From SAR324 cluster bacterium REDSEA-S27_B3 (GTDB taxonomy: Bacteria; SAR324; NAC60-12), in assembly GCA_001627865.1 (NCBI GenBank), contig LUQO01000013.1, positions 1 through 44,713 of the forward strand: 44,713 nucleotides of DNA. The letters run 5' to 3'. The stretch's first letter is position 1, and every line of letters starts with the position of its first letter. The notes below the pieces were generated by a model. That model was not told the origin of the DNA. It saw only the letters and a program-made list of their open reading frames with translations, and searched no databases. Below are positions 1 to 9,550 of this stretch, piece by piece. The position numbers and the translations under genes were made by a program.

Positions 1-777
1 TTCAAGCCTTCATACGGTATAATTCCACGAACTGGAGTCCTCAAACAATCCTACCCCCTCGACCAGTTGGGTGTGATTGCACGATCAATCGATGATGTCG
101 CTTTACTTACACAGGTGCTAGCCGGTTATGACGATATGGACTCTGCAACAACACCTCATCGTGCCACACCGCTGCTGTTATCAGTTGCCGTGGAAGAACC
201 TCCTATACCTCCAAAAATTGGTTTCGTAAAAACTCCGGTATGGGACCGTGCCGATGAAATGTGCCAGGATGCCCATCAGGAACTTTGTGAAACACTGGGT
301 GAGGAAATTGAAGAAATCGAGTTATCACCTGCATTCAGTCATGTGCTGGATCACCATAAAATAGTGATGGAAGCAGACATAGCCTACAATTATGAAAATG
401 AATATGAAGCCGGAAAAAATTTATTAAGTGATTCTTTGCGTGGACAAATTGAACGCGGGAGAGATTATTCAGCGGTTGCTTACCATCAGGCCGTGGCACA
501 ACAATCCAATATGGATGTTGTACTTACGGAACTGTTTAATGTATATGATGCTCTTCTGACTCCGTCTGTGCCAGGCGAGGCACCCATTGGCCTGGACAGT
601 ACCGGCGATCCGTCTTTTTGTACCATCTGGACCTTCTGCGGTGTCCCCGCGCTTAACATACCGCTTTTTCAGGGTGAAAACGGGATGCCGGTCGGCACAC
701 AGCTTGTGGGAGCAAAAAATGATGATGCCCGCCTGCTACGCACCGCAAACTGGCTTTTAAGAAAATTGAATGACTGA
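1..777 (+). CDS. Amidase signature family protein, 3' part only
   Basis: The reading frame is open from base 1, so the gene begins upstream of the window; about 258 C-terminal residues are present. The first residues (FKPSYGIIPRTG, then a YPLDQLGVIARSIDD stretch) match the conserved segment just after the catalytic serine region of amidase-signature enzymes, where the usual form is KPTYGRVSRYG followed by SLDHVGPMAR. The C-terminal part has the typical GVPALNIP and MPVGTQLVG motifs. The family hydrolyses amide bonds using a Ser-cisSer-Lys triad; that triad lies outside the window. The substrate cannot be told from this fragment. An internal TTG at 67 could be read as a start but lies inside the conserved domain, so I reject it. 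It converges with the lipoprotein gene at 812. Confidence 0.88.
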   Translation, partial: FKPSYGIIPRTGVLKQSYPLDQLGVIARSIDDVALLTQVLAGYDDMDSATTPHRATPLLLSVAVEEPPIPPKIGFVKTPVWDRADEMCQDAHQELCETLGEEIEEIELSPAFSHVLDHHKIVMEADIAYNYENEYEAGKNLLSDSLRGQIERGRDYSAVAYHQAVAQQSNMDVVLTELFNVYDALLTPSVPGEAPIGLDSTGDPSFCTIWTFCGVPALNIPLFQGENGMPVGTQLVGAKNDDARLLRTANWLLRKLND

Positions 778-811
778 TTCCTGAACAATTTAATCACAAT
801 GCAATTTTCAG

Positions 812-1024
812 CTAAAGCTGACGACTAACACCGAAACCGAAGGTGAATCGTGAATCGCCTCCCCGCTGGCGCAACCCAGCCTCGCAAGTGGCCACGGCTT
901 CTTCGGTGCTGAACTTGGCGCAATCCGGATGTGTCATGACCCCTGCCTTGCTCATGACCGGTTCTACCGATGAACACGCTGCCAGCAGCATGGCCATTAT
1001 TAAAAGAAGGTATACGGATCGCAT
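812..1024 (-). CDS. Small predicted lipoprotein
   Basis: A 70-residue protein. It opens with a signal peptide (MRSVYLLLIMAMLLAAC) whose LAAC lipobox puts the lipidated cysteine at residue 17. The mature part is about 54 residues, with two further cysteines (in HPDCAKF and ATCEAG) that could form a disulfide. The start has a weak ribosome site (GGCAGG about 5 bases upstream). It lies just downstream of malate synthase on the same strand, so it may be the last gene of that transcript. The function is unknown; I recognise no family. The lipobox and start signal favour it over a 70-residue reading in another frame of the same DNA. Confidence 0.65.
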   Translation of the reverse strand: MRSVYLLLIMAMLLAACSSVEPVMSKAGVMTHPDCAKFSTEEAVATCEAGLRQRGGDSRFTFGFGVSRQL

Positions 1025-1057
1025 TGCAACCTGCCAAAACAGTGTGTGTAAGTTAAT

Positions 1058-2650
1058 TTAGTCCAGCTGATCGTAGGCCCTGATTGTAAGAAATTCCTCA
1101 AATTCTTCCTGGGTTACCAGTGACAGAAACAATTCAGTTGCCTGATTCGTCTTCTCTTCATCAAAGGCATCTCCGTAAGCCTCCCGGATTTTGTCCAGTT
1201 CTTCCGGAATCATGCTTTTTACCATCTCAATGGTGATTTGACGTCCGTCTTCCAGCTTTCCTTCAGGATGATGGCACCACTGCCAAACCTGCGATCTGGA
1301 GATTTCAGCAGTCGCCGCGTCTTCCATCAGGTTAAAAATCGCCACTGCGCCGGTACCTCGCAGCCACGCTGATATATATTGAATGCCTACACTTATGTTG
1401 TTTCGCAATCCGGCCTCTGTAATTTTGCCTCCGGGAATCTGAAAATCCAGCAGCATCTCTGAAGTTATATCAACATCCTCACGCATACGATGCATTTGGT
1501 TAACTCGTCCTTCTTCAAAGGCTTTGCTGAAAACATCAGTACAGACCGGCACAAGGTCCGGATGTGCTACCCATGAACCATCAAAACCGTCATTGGCTTC
1601 ACGCTCTTTATCCTGACGAACTTTTTCCAAGGCAACCCGGTTAACTTCTGCGTTACGGCGGCTGGGTATGAAAGCAGCCATACCTCCGATTGCAAGTGTG
1701 CCACGAGTATGACAAGTCTTCACAAGCAATTCAGTATAAGCCCGCATCAGTGGCGCAGTCATGGTGACCTGTGCTCTATCAGGCCAGAGAAACTCCGGAA
1801 GATGCCGGAACTTTTTGATTGCGCTGAACATGTAATCCCAGCGTCCCGCGTTGATTCCGGACATATGCCTGCGCAACTCATAAATGATTTCTTCCATTTC
1901 AAACGCGGCTAAAATGGTTTCCAGCAGAACCGTGGCTTTGATAGTGCCTGTTTTTACACCAAGTTCTTCTTCAGAAAATGTGAATACCTCGTCCCATAAC
2001 CGTGCTTCCAGATGGTTTTCCAGTTTAGGCAGATAAAAATACGGTCCTGTGCCTTTCTCCAAAGAGCGTTTAATGTTATGAAACAAATACAGACCTGCGT
2101 CCACCAGTGATCCGGAAGCAGCTTCTCCATCTATCTGGATGTGCTTTTCATCAAGGTGCCATCCACGTGGACGTACAATAAGCGTGGCCAGTCCTTTCTC
2201 GTTGAGACGGTATTCCTTGCCTTCCGGACTTGTGAATTCCAGTGTTCGTTCGTATGCATCAACTAAGTTCTGCTGTCCCTGGATTTGATTGAACCAGCTT
2301 GGTGTAATCGAATCCTCCAGATCTGCCATAAAAATTGTTGCTCCGGAATTAAGCGCGTTTATCATCATCTTTGCTTCAGCAGGACCGGTAATTTCGCAAC
2401 GGCGATCGAGCAGATCCTCCGGAACAGGATCCGCTTGCCAGTCTGCATTCCGGACAGATTCTGTTGCTTTCAAAAATATCGGATTTTCTCCGGACAGGAT
2501 TTTGCTATGAATTTCCGTACGGCGTTCCAAAAGAGATTTTCTAGTGCCGTTAAATCTTTGATGCAGTTTGAGAAGAAAGTTCTGAGCGTCTTCTGTCAGT
2601 ATTTTGTCAAATCCCGGATGCATTTTTCCGGTTATTGAAATTGAATTCAT
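1058..2650 (-). CDS. aceB: Malate synthase A
   Basis: Condenses glyoxylate with acetyl-CoA to give malate, the second step of the glyoxylate bypass. The protein has 530 residues, close to the roughly 530 of MS-A enzymes. Visible motifs: MADLEDSITPS near residue 108, the glyoxylate-binding arginine segment VRPRGWH near 160, the magnesium-ligand segment VLLET near 241, the family signature GINAGRWDYMF near 265, and NLMEDAATAEIS near the C-terminus carrying the expected catalytic aspartate. A start 12 codons upstream is possible, but ATG at 2650 is preceded by AGGAG at good spacing and gives the family-like N-terminus. No isocitrate lyase gene is in the window, so a complete bypass is not shown here. 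Glycolate or purine-derived glyoxylate could also feed this enzyme. Confidence 0.96.
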   Translation of the reverse strand: MNSISITGKMHPGFDKILTEDAQNFLLKLHQRFNGTRKSLLERRTEIHSKILSGENPIFLKATESVRNADWQADPVPEDLLDRRCEITGPAEAKMMINALNSGATIFMADLEDSITPSWFNQIQGQQNLVDAYERTLEFTSPEGKEYRLNEKGLATLIVRPRGWHLDEKHIQIDGEAASGSLVDAGLYLFHNIKRSLEKGTGPYFYLPKLENHLEARLWDEVFTFSEEELGVKTGTIKATVLLETILAAFEMEEIIYELRRHMSGINAGRWDYMFSAIKKFRHLPEFLWPDRAQVTMTAPLMRAYTELLVKTCHTRGTLAIGGMAAFIPSRRNAEVNRVALEKVRQDKEREANDGFDGSWVAHPDLVPVCTDVFSKAFEEGRVNQMHRMREDVDITSEMLLDFQIPGGKITEAGLRNNISVGIQYISAWLRGTGAVAIFNLMEDAATAEISRSQVWQWCHHPEGKLEDGRQITIEMVKSMIPEELDKIREAYGDAFDEEKTNQATELFLSLVTQEEFEEFLTIRAYDQLD

Positions 2651-3425
<775 letters not shown>

Positions 3426-3467
3426 TAATTGTTAATAATTACTTGAATTAAATACAAAGGAGATGAA

Positions 3468-4796
3468 ATGAAATTTTCAGTAAAAATTAAATATGTACTG
3501 GACAGCATAAACAAAAGAATCCTCAGGTGTTCCGTGCTCACGGGTCTCTTGTTGGGACCACTCAGTGCCTTGGCCCAAGAGGCCGAGGAAACAGTTAACT
3601 CCGGAGACACCGCCTGGATGTTAACCAGTTCTGCCCTGGTGTTGATGATGACCCTTCCAGGACTGGCACTCTTCTATGGCGGACTCGTCCGAAGCAAGAA
3701 CGTGCTCTCGGTGCTCATGCAGTGCCTGATTTCTGCTGGGCTGATCGGCGTCCTCTGGGTCGTCGTGGGCTACAGTTGGTCGTTCGGCGGCGAAGGTAAA
3801 TTCGTCGGAAATTTCGATCACTTCCTTCTTGCTGGGATCACCCCGGACTCGGTGTCGGGTACGATCCCGACCTACGTTTTCGTCATGTTCCAGGGGATGT
3901 TCGCGATCATTACACCAGCCCTTATGTTGGGCGCCTTCGCCGAGCGCATGCGCTTCGGTCCATACATGGTGTTCATTGCCGTCTGGGTCCTAGTGGTCTA
4001 CGCCCCCCTGGCTCACATGGTCTGGGGCGGCGGCATGATCTCACAATGGGGCGCCATCGACTTTGCCGGCGGTCTCGTAGTCCATATGTCGAGTGGCTTT
4101 TCTGCTCTCGCTGCCGCTTACTTCCTCGGCAAGCGCAAAGGGTACGGCCATGAGCCCATGATTCCGCACAACCTGCCGCTTACGATGGTAGGCGCTGCAC
4201 TTCTATGGGTCGGCTGGTTTGGTTTCAATGCGGGCAGCGAGCTCGCCGCCGACGGTACGGCAGGCCTTGCCTTCCTCACCACACAGACTGCGACCGCCAC
4301 TGCGGTGTTGGTCTGGGTTTTCATCGAATGGGCGCATCGCGGAAAGCCGACGGTGCTGGGCGCTGCGACTGCGGCTGTCGCCGGTCTCGTCGCCATCACT
4401 CCGGCCTGCGCGAGCGTGGGCCCGGGAGGTTCGATCCTGGTCGGCGCCGGTGCCGGTATTCTCTGCTACCTGGCAGTCACGGTATTGAAGCCGGCAGTTG
4501 GCTATGACGATTCGCTCGATGTCTTTGGTGTCCACGGGATTGGAGGCGCCTGGGGCGCGCTGGCAAGCGGGTTGTTCATCGCTGACTTCGCGGCGACGGA
4601 TGCGGGCTGGGGAGGCCAGGTATTGATCCAGTTCCAGAGCATCATCTTCACTGCGGTCTTCGCCGTCGTGCTGACGCTAATCATCCTAGCGGTCATGCGA
4701 ATGCTCCTCGGGGACCTGCGTGTCGATGAAGAGAGTGAGAGCACCGGGCTAGATTTGACCGTGCACAGCGAGACTGCCTACAGTCTGGAGGCTTGA
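3468..4796 (+). CDS. amtB: Ammonium transporter AmtB
   Basis: An inner-membrane ammonium channel of 442 residues with a cleavable signal peptide (cut near SALAQEA, residue 37), then about 11 membrane helices. The twin pore histidines are visible as His206 (GGLVVHMSSG) and His356 (DVFGVHGIGGAW); Asp198 precedes the first. It is preceded by AAAGGAGATGAA and forms a pair with glnK. The leader (3468 to about 3535) is AT-rich like its neighbours, but the body is very G+C-rich (4381-4440 is 44/60; 4201-4260 is 38/60) with GGC/GCC/CTG-type codons. Composition returns to normal right after the stop. This suggests replacement of the coding body by a foreign high-G+C allele, or an assembly chimera. The gene is intact and should be functional. 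Confidence 0.96.
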   Translation: MKFSVKIKYVLDSINKRILRCSVLTGLLLGPLSALAQEAEETVNSGDTAWMLTSSALVLMMTLPGLALFYGGLVRSKNVLSVLMQCLISAGLIGVLWVVVGYSWSFGGEGKFVGNFDHFLLAGITPDSVSGTIPTYVFVMFQGMFAIITPALMLGAFAERMRFGPYMVFIAVWVLVVYAPLAHMVWGGGMISQWGAIDFAGGLVVHMSSGFSALAAAYFLGKRKGYGHEPMIPHNLPLTMVGAALLWVGWFGFNAGSELAADGTAGLAFLTTQTATATAVLVWVFIEWAHRGKPTVLGAATAAVAGLVAITPACASVGPGGSILVGAGAGILCYLAVTVLKPAVGYDDSLDVFGVHGIGGAWGALASGLFIADFAATDAGWGGQVLIQFQSIIFTAVFAVVLTLIILAVMRMLLGDLRVDEESESTGLDLTVHSETAYSLEA

Positions 4797-4855
4797 GGGG
4801 ACGAATCTATATACAACTGGTAGAGTAACTTAACATGTTCTGTGATTTAGTGCTG

Positions 4856-6433
4856 TCAAAGCATGGCCAGCAAAACACCTGCTGCTACAGCAGAACCGAT
4901 CACACCGGACACATTTGGTCCCATGGCATGCATCAGCAGATGATTTTGTGAATTGGCTTTTAGACCTACCTGGTTCACAACCCGTGCTGCCATGGGTACT
5001 GCCGAAACTCCGGCTGCCCCAATCAGCGGATTGATTGCCGCAGAAGAAAGATTATTCATTAATTTTGCCATCAAAACTCCTGTCGCCGTTCCCACTGAAA
5101 AGGCAATTACTCCCAAGATGAGAATGCCTACGGTTTCGATGTTCAGGAATTCTCCCGCGGCAAGTTTGCTCCCCACACTAAGTCCTAGAAAAATGGTGAC
5201 AATATTAATCAGTGATTTTTGAATAGTGTCCGAAAGTCGTTTAATCACTCCGCATTCCTTGGCCAGGTTACCAAACATGAACATTCCTATCAAAGGTGCT
5301 GCTGAAGGTAACAGCAAAGCACATAGAGTCAACGTAACCAGTGGAAATAATATTTTTTCCCTCGTTGAAACATAACGCAGCTGGGTCATTTCAATTTCCC
5401 TTTCTTTTTGGGAAGTCAGCCAACGCATGATAGGTGGTTGAATTAAGGGAACCAGAGCCATATAGGAATAGGCTGCAATGGCAATTGATCCAAGCAGACG
5501 GGGTGAAAGCTGGCTGGCAAGGAATATGGCTGTGGGTCCGTCAGCACCGCCGATTATGCCGATGGATGCTGCGTCACGGAGGGAAAAGTCTATTCCCGGG
5601 ATTGCATTCAGCGCCAGCGCGCCCAGTAATGTTCCAAAAATTCCGAACTGCGCGGCCCCTCCGAGCAATGCGGTTTTGGGATTCGCCAGCATCGGTCCGA
5701 AATCTGTCATTGCGCCGACTCCCATGAAAATAATCAACGGGAAAATTCCGGTGGATATTCCGACTTCGTAAATATAAAACAGCAGGCCGCCTGGCTCAGA
5801 AAGTCCTGCCAATGGTATATTCGAAAGCACTGCCCCAAAACCGATTGGTACCAGCAGCAGAGGTTCAAACTGGCGGCGAATTCCTAAATATAGCAGGGTA
5901 AGTCCAACTCCGATCATAATCAATCTACCAAAGCCTTCCGTCCAGTCCAGCCCCTGTCCACGAATCAGACCTGATGTGCCGGTTGAATTGAAGAGATTCA
6001 GCAGCATTTCATCGAATGATGGTAATGCTACAACTGAAGCGCCACTCTCCATTTCCTCTGCTATAACCGGAGCAATCCTGAGGATTCCGACCGTTTCCCC
6101 TTTGCCATAATGTTTGTGGGACTGCAGTCGCCAAAAAACAAGCTGTCCTGAAACTCCTGCACGAAACTTAAATTTTGCTCCTTTGGAATCCTTGAGCACT
6201 GCCAGGGTATCACCGGCAAAGACCCACTGATCAATTTTTGCATCAAGGCGTATCACCCGCGCGTCAGTGGGCATCACAATTTTTATTTGATCATCCCCGG
6301 ATTGAGCAGCGACTGTTCCGGATAAACACAAAATGAAAACAACAGAGAATATCTGAATCAGAAATTTTTTAAATTTTCGTGGGAAATGTACTGGGGAATA
6401 ACAAAAGGAATACACTTTAAACCTGTCTTTCAT
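4856..6433 (-). CDS. oadB: Oxaloacetate decarboxylase beta subunit (sodium pump) with extra N-terminal domain
   Basis: The integral-membrane subunit that decarboxylates carboxybiotin and exports sodium ions. Characteristic segments are [32 protein letters not shown] and the C-terminal [18 protein letters not shown]. The chosen ATG at 6433 lies 4 bases after the oadA stop, behind GGGGA; a longer reading to 6511 overlaps oadA and is rejected. This gives 525 residues, longer than usual (about 375-435). The extra N-terminus holds a signal-peptide-like helix (about residues 20-44, ending VAAQSG). It is followed by about 75 residues patterned like a lipoyl/biotinyl barrel ([29 protein letters not shown]) without any MKM biotinylation motif. 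Last gene of oadGAB. Confidence 0.92.
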   Translation of the reverse strand: MKDRFKVYSFCYSPVHFPRKFKKFLIQIFSVVFILCLSGTVAAQSGDDQIKIVMPTDARVIRLDAKIDQWVFAGDTLAVLKDSKGAKFKFRAGVSGQLVFWRLQSHKHYGKGETVGILRIAPVIAEEMESGASVVALPSFDEMLLNLFNSTGTSGLIRGQGLDWTEGFGRLIMIGVGLTLLYLGIRRQFEPLLLVPIGFGAVLSNIPLAGLSEPGGLLFYIYEVGISTGIFPLIIFMGVGAMTDFGPMLANPKTALLGGAAQFGIFGTLLGALALNAIPGIDFSLRDAASIGIIGGADGPTAIFLASQLSPRLLGSIAIAAYSYMALVPLIQPPIMRWLTSQKEREIEMTQLRYVSTREKILFPLVTLTLCALLLPSAAPLIGMFMFGNLAKECGVIKRLSDTIQKSLINIVTIFLGLSVGSKLAAGEFLNIETVGILILGVIAFSVGTATGVLMAKLMNNLSSAAINPLIGAAGVSAVPMAARVVNQVGLKANSQNHLLMHAMGPNVSGVIGSAVAAGVLLAML

Positions 6434-6437
6434 TTTT

Positions 6438-8255
6438 TCATTCCCCAAGAGACAATAAAATATCTCCAGTTTGAACAGTGTCCCCTGCTTGAACATGAAT
6501 TGCCTGCACAACTCCGGGCTGGGGGGACTTGACTTCGGATTCCATTTTCATTGCTTCCATCACCAAAATTGTCTGATCTTTAACGATGTTCGCTCCAACG
6601 GAAACTTCCACTCGTACGATATTTCCTGGTGTGGGAGCAGGGATTTCTGTTACAGAAGTTGCGCTTGCAGCAGGCGGGGGGATAGATACGCTTTCCGAAA
6701 CAGGAGCCGCAGCCACAGTTCCACCGGAGCTGACTTGAACCTGATAAACACGTCCATCAACAGTGATTGAGTAATCGCGTGTTCCGGAAACAGGGGCTAT
6801 GGGCCTGGACAAAGTAGGCGCGGCGGTTTTTGCAGCGGCAGGTGTTTCTTTTTCAGCTTGCTGCGATTTTTTCCGGATAGAGTTTTTTCCCTTGCCAAGC
6901 AGGAAATCGATCCCTTTTTCTTCACAGCTGGAGACGATGAAAAGGTTTTCATCAGTTTCAGGCAAGTTATTATTTTTCAGCAATTCTGCTGCTTTTGGTA
7001 TTCCGGGCTCCAACAATTCCAGAGGATCATCTTTGTAGGGAGGCTTGTCAAGTTGTTCGGAAGCAAGCTTAACAATTTCCGGATCAGGTTCCACAGGAGT
7101 CCGGCCGAAATATCCCAGTACCATGTTTCCGTATTGAGGATTGATTTTTTTCCATTTTCCAAGAGTGACATTGAGATAGGCCTGCTGAAAATAGAATTGA
7201 GATACAGGAGTAACCGATGCGCCAAAACCTCCCAGCCTTACCACTTCTGACATTTCCTTGATCACATCCTGAAAAAGATGCAATGTTCCTGTATCACGCA
7301 TCATCATAGTATTTGCAGTCAACGCGCCGCCAGGCATGGGTGAAAACGGAATAAGAGGGGAAACCATACGGGACTCAGGAGGGAAAAAATAGTCCTCAAA
7401 ACAATCAGCAAAAATTTCTTCCGTTTTGATAATTTTATCCGGATCAATATCCAGTGTGTAATCTGTGCCCTTGAGGGCATGCCACATGGTAAGGATATCC
7501 GGCTGCCCTGTTCCACCGCTGACAGGACTCATGGCCAAATCAATACGATCAATTCCTCCTTCAATTGCTCCCATATACTGGCTGACTGAAGCACCAGCGG
7601 TATCATGAGTGTGCAGGTGCAGGATTGTGCCTTCCGGAACCATTTTTCTGGCTCCCTTAATTGTATCATGTACTTTTCTTGGATTTGCTGTACCGCTTGC
7701 GTCTTTGAAACAGATTGAGTCGTAAGGTACATCCGAATCCAGAATATTGCGCAAAGTATTCAGGTAATATTCAGCATCATGTGCCCCTTCACATCCTGGA
7801 GGCAAATCCATCATTGTAATCACTATTTGGTGATGTAAACCATGAGCGGTGATGCGTTCTGCTGAATATTTGAGATTGCGCAAATCGTTCAATGCATCAA
7901 AATTACGAATGGTAGTAATTCCGTGTTTTTTAAACATTTTGGCATGCAGATCTATCATGTCCCTTGGCTGCTGACTGAGTGCCACCACATTGATACCACG
8001 GGCAAGTGTTTGTAAATCTGCATCAGCCCCAACCGTCTCTCTGAATGCGTCCATCATGTCAAAAGCAGATTCGTTGCAATAAAAAAACAGACTTTGGAAT
8101 CGGGCTCCACCTCCTGCTTCAAAGTATTGCATTCCCGCTTCCACAGCGGCTTCTAATGCCGGCAGGAAATCTTTTGTGGCAACACGTGCTCCAAAGACAG
8201 ATTGGAATCCATCTCGGAATGAAGTATCCATAAATTCAATTCGTTTCTTTGCCAT
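6438..8255 (-). CDS. oadA: Oxaloacetate decarboxylase alpha subunit (biotin protein)
   Basis: A 605-residue cytoplasmic subunit that moves the carboxyl group of oxaloacetate to biotin. Residues 1 to about 300 form the carboxyltransferase TIM barrel: [12 protein letters not shown] takes the place of the usual DTTLRDGHQS, and the carbamylated-lysine segment reads SICFKDASG, with the metal ligands in LHLHTHDT. A conserved PYC_OADA region follows. After an Ala/Pro-rich linker (about 460-535), the biotin carrier domain carries Lys570 in EAMKMES. The barrel type points to an alpha-keto acid substrate (oxaloacetate) rather than a CoA ester, since methylmalonyl- and glutaconyl-CoA decarboxylases use a different carboxyltransferase. 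AAAGGA precedes the start. Middle gene of the operon. Confidence 0.95.
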   Translation of the reverse strand: MAKKRIEFMDTSFRDGFQSVFGARVATKDFLPALEAAVEAGMQYFEAGGGARFQSLFFYCNESAFDMMDAFRETVGADADLQTLARGINVVALSQQPRDMIDLHAKMFKKHGITTIRNFDALNDLRNLKYSAERITAHGLHHQIVITMMDLPPGCEGAHDAEYYLNTLRNILDSDVPYDSICFKDASGTANPRKVHDTIKGARKMVPEGTILHLHTHDTAGASVSQYMGAIEGGIDRIDLAMSPVSGGTGQPDILTMWHALKGTDYTLDIDPDKIIKTEEIFADCFEDYFFPPESRMVSPLIPFSPMPGGALTANTMMMRDTGTLHLFQDVIKEMSEVVRLGGFGASVTPVSQFYFQQAYLNVTLGKWKKINPQYGNMVLGYFGRTPVEPDPEIVKLASEQLDKPPYKDDPLELLEPGIPKAAELLKNNNLPETDENLFIVSSCEEKGIDFLLGKGKNSIRKKSQQAEKETPAAAKTAAPTLSRPIAPVSGTRDYSITVDGRVYQVQVSSGGTVAAAPVSESVSIPPPAASATSVTEIPAPTPGNIVRVEVSVGANIVKDQTILVMEAMKMESEVKSPQPGVVQAIHVQAGDTVQTGDILLSLGE

Positions 8256-8302
8256 GATGTTTTTCCTTTGAGTTTAGTTTTTATATGATACAGTACAATC
8301 AG

Positions 8303-8554
8303 TTATGAGGTATCATCAGCCGATTCATAAGATGCAATTGCAGCGGCAAAAACCTCGATTGGCACATCGGTAGATAGAGCAGTTTCTTGTGCAGATAATT
8401 CTAATTTTCGACTTTCATGGAGCCTTTGCTGCTGGTTTAAAGTGAAATTTCGCGTAAAGTATTTTACCCATTCAATGCAAACAATCATCAACAGCAGGAA
8501 AAGCATGACTGTCGCCATGCCTACAATCATTAGTTTGAGTCCTTCAAGCAGCAT
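8303..8554 (-). CDS. oadG: Oxaloacetate decarboxylase gamma subunit
   Basis: An 83-residue protein with one N-terminal membrane helix (about residues 9-30) in the context LLEGLKLMIVGMATVMLFL, which is the typical OadG start. The rest is a hydrophilic tail ending near VPIEVFAAAIASYE. OadG anchors the alpha subunit to the beta subunit and helps assembly. It is the first gene of oadG-oadA-oadB, 47 bases before oadA. The ribosome site before 8554 is poor; an internal ATG at 8530 has GAAGGA upstream but would remove the conserved N-terminus, so I keep 8554. The promoter should lie in 8555-8685, shared with the divergent dioxygenase gene. Confidence 0.85.
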   Translation of the reverse strand: MLLEGLKLMIVGMATVMLFLLLMIVCIEWVKYFTRNFTLNQQQRLHESRKLELSAQETALSTDVPIEVFAAAIASYESADDTS

Positions 8555-8685
8555 ACGGTAAGAGGGTTATAATTCAAATAAACTCTAAAAAAATTCTTAA
8601 CACTATGAAGGATAATTGCTTTGCACAGCAACAATTTTCCTGAGCGGAAAGTGTACTATATGTGGGCTTTATTTTCAAGGAAACT

Positions 8686-9528
8686 ATGTTATTGACACAA
8701 AGCCAGATTAAGTTTTTTGAAGAAAATGGATTTTTAGTTTTGGAAGACTTTGTTTCACAGGAATCATGCGAAAAATTGCGCATTCGAGCCTCAGAAATCG
8801 TCAATGAATTCGATCCCTCTGAATCGGTCTCAATCTTCACCACAAATGAACAGACAAGGCATTCGGATCGCTTTTTCCTGGAATCCGGCGATAAAATACG
8901 CTGCTTTTTTGAGGAAGAAGCCTTTGACGAAAATGGCGAGTTAAAGCAGCAAAAGGAGTTTTCAATTAATAAGATCGGTCACGCAATGCATGACCTTGAT
9001 GATGTTTTTGAGAATTTTTCCAGGACAGCAGAACTTGCTGCTGTTGCAAAAGATATTGGTTTTGAAGATCCCAGGATTCTGCAGTCAATGTACATTTTCA
9101 AACAGCCAAAAATTGGAGGAGAAGTTGTCTGTCATCAGGACGCCACATTTCTCTTCACAGACCCCCTAAGCGTGAAAGGATTTTGGTTTGCATTGGAAGA
9201 TGCTTCCGTGGAGAACGGCTGCATGTGGACTATCCCTGGTGGACACAGAAACGACTTAAAATCTCGATTCTTCCGCAACAAAAACGGAGATGGAACAGAG
9301 ATGGAAATTTTCAATGATTCGCCCTGGGATATATCAAGACTTATCCCTTTGGAAGTAAAAGCAGGAACAATGGTAATACTGCATGGATTATTGCCCCACA
9401 TGAGCTATGCAAATCGTTCCAACCGCACACGCCATGCCTACACGATGCATCTCATAGAAGGGAGCGCCGATTATCCGGAATGGAACTGGCTGCAGCGTTC
9501 TCCTGAAATGCCATTGCGTGGATTTTAG
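8686..9528 (+). CDS. Phytanoyl-CoA dioxygenase (PhyH) family, PHYHD1-like
   Basis: A non-heme Fe(II)/2-oxoglutarate-dependent oxygenase of 280 residues. The iron-binding HxD is His150-Gln-Asp152 (VVCHQDATF), and the distal histidine is probably His238 (LLPHMSYANRS). The following RTRHAYTMH would supply the 2-oxoglutarate-binding arginine. The start (LTQSQIKFFEENGFLVLEDF) is typical of the family. ATG at 8686 is preceded by AAGGA at good spacing; a GTG 24 bases upstream is less likely. The substrate is unknown: the family hydroxylates acyl-CoAs and many small molecules. It stands alone on the plus strand, divergent from oadG and convergent with the purine operon. Confidence 0.85.
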   Translation: MLLTQSQIKFFEENGFLVLEDFVSQESCEKLRIRASEIVNEFDPSESVSIFTTNEQTRHSDRFFLESGDKIRCFFEEEAFDENGELKQQKEFSINKIGHAMHDLDDVFENFSRTAELAAVAKDIGFEDPRILQSMYIFKQPKIGGEVVCHQDATFLFTDPLSVKGFWFALEDASVENGCMWTIPGGHRNDLKSRFFRNKNGDGTEMEIFNDSPWDISRLIPLEVKAGTMVILHGLLPHMSYANRSNRTRHAYTMHLIEGSADYPEWNWLQRSPEMPLRGF

Positions 9529-9550
9529 CAAGCGCTTAAAATTGCCCTTT

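Noticed and set aside
809..822. TCAGCT-AA-AGCTGA inverted repeat between amidase and lipoprotein genes
   Set aside because: Overlaps the end of the lipoprotein gene, has a two-base loop and no T run; probably chance.
3621..4744. Several long antisense frames inside amtB
   Set aside because: High G+C lowers stop-codon frequency; these frames lack family features and are shadows of amtB.
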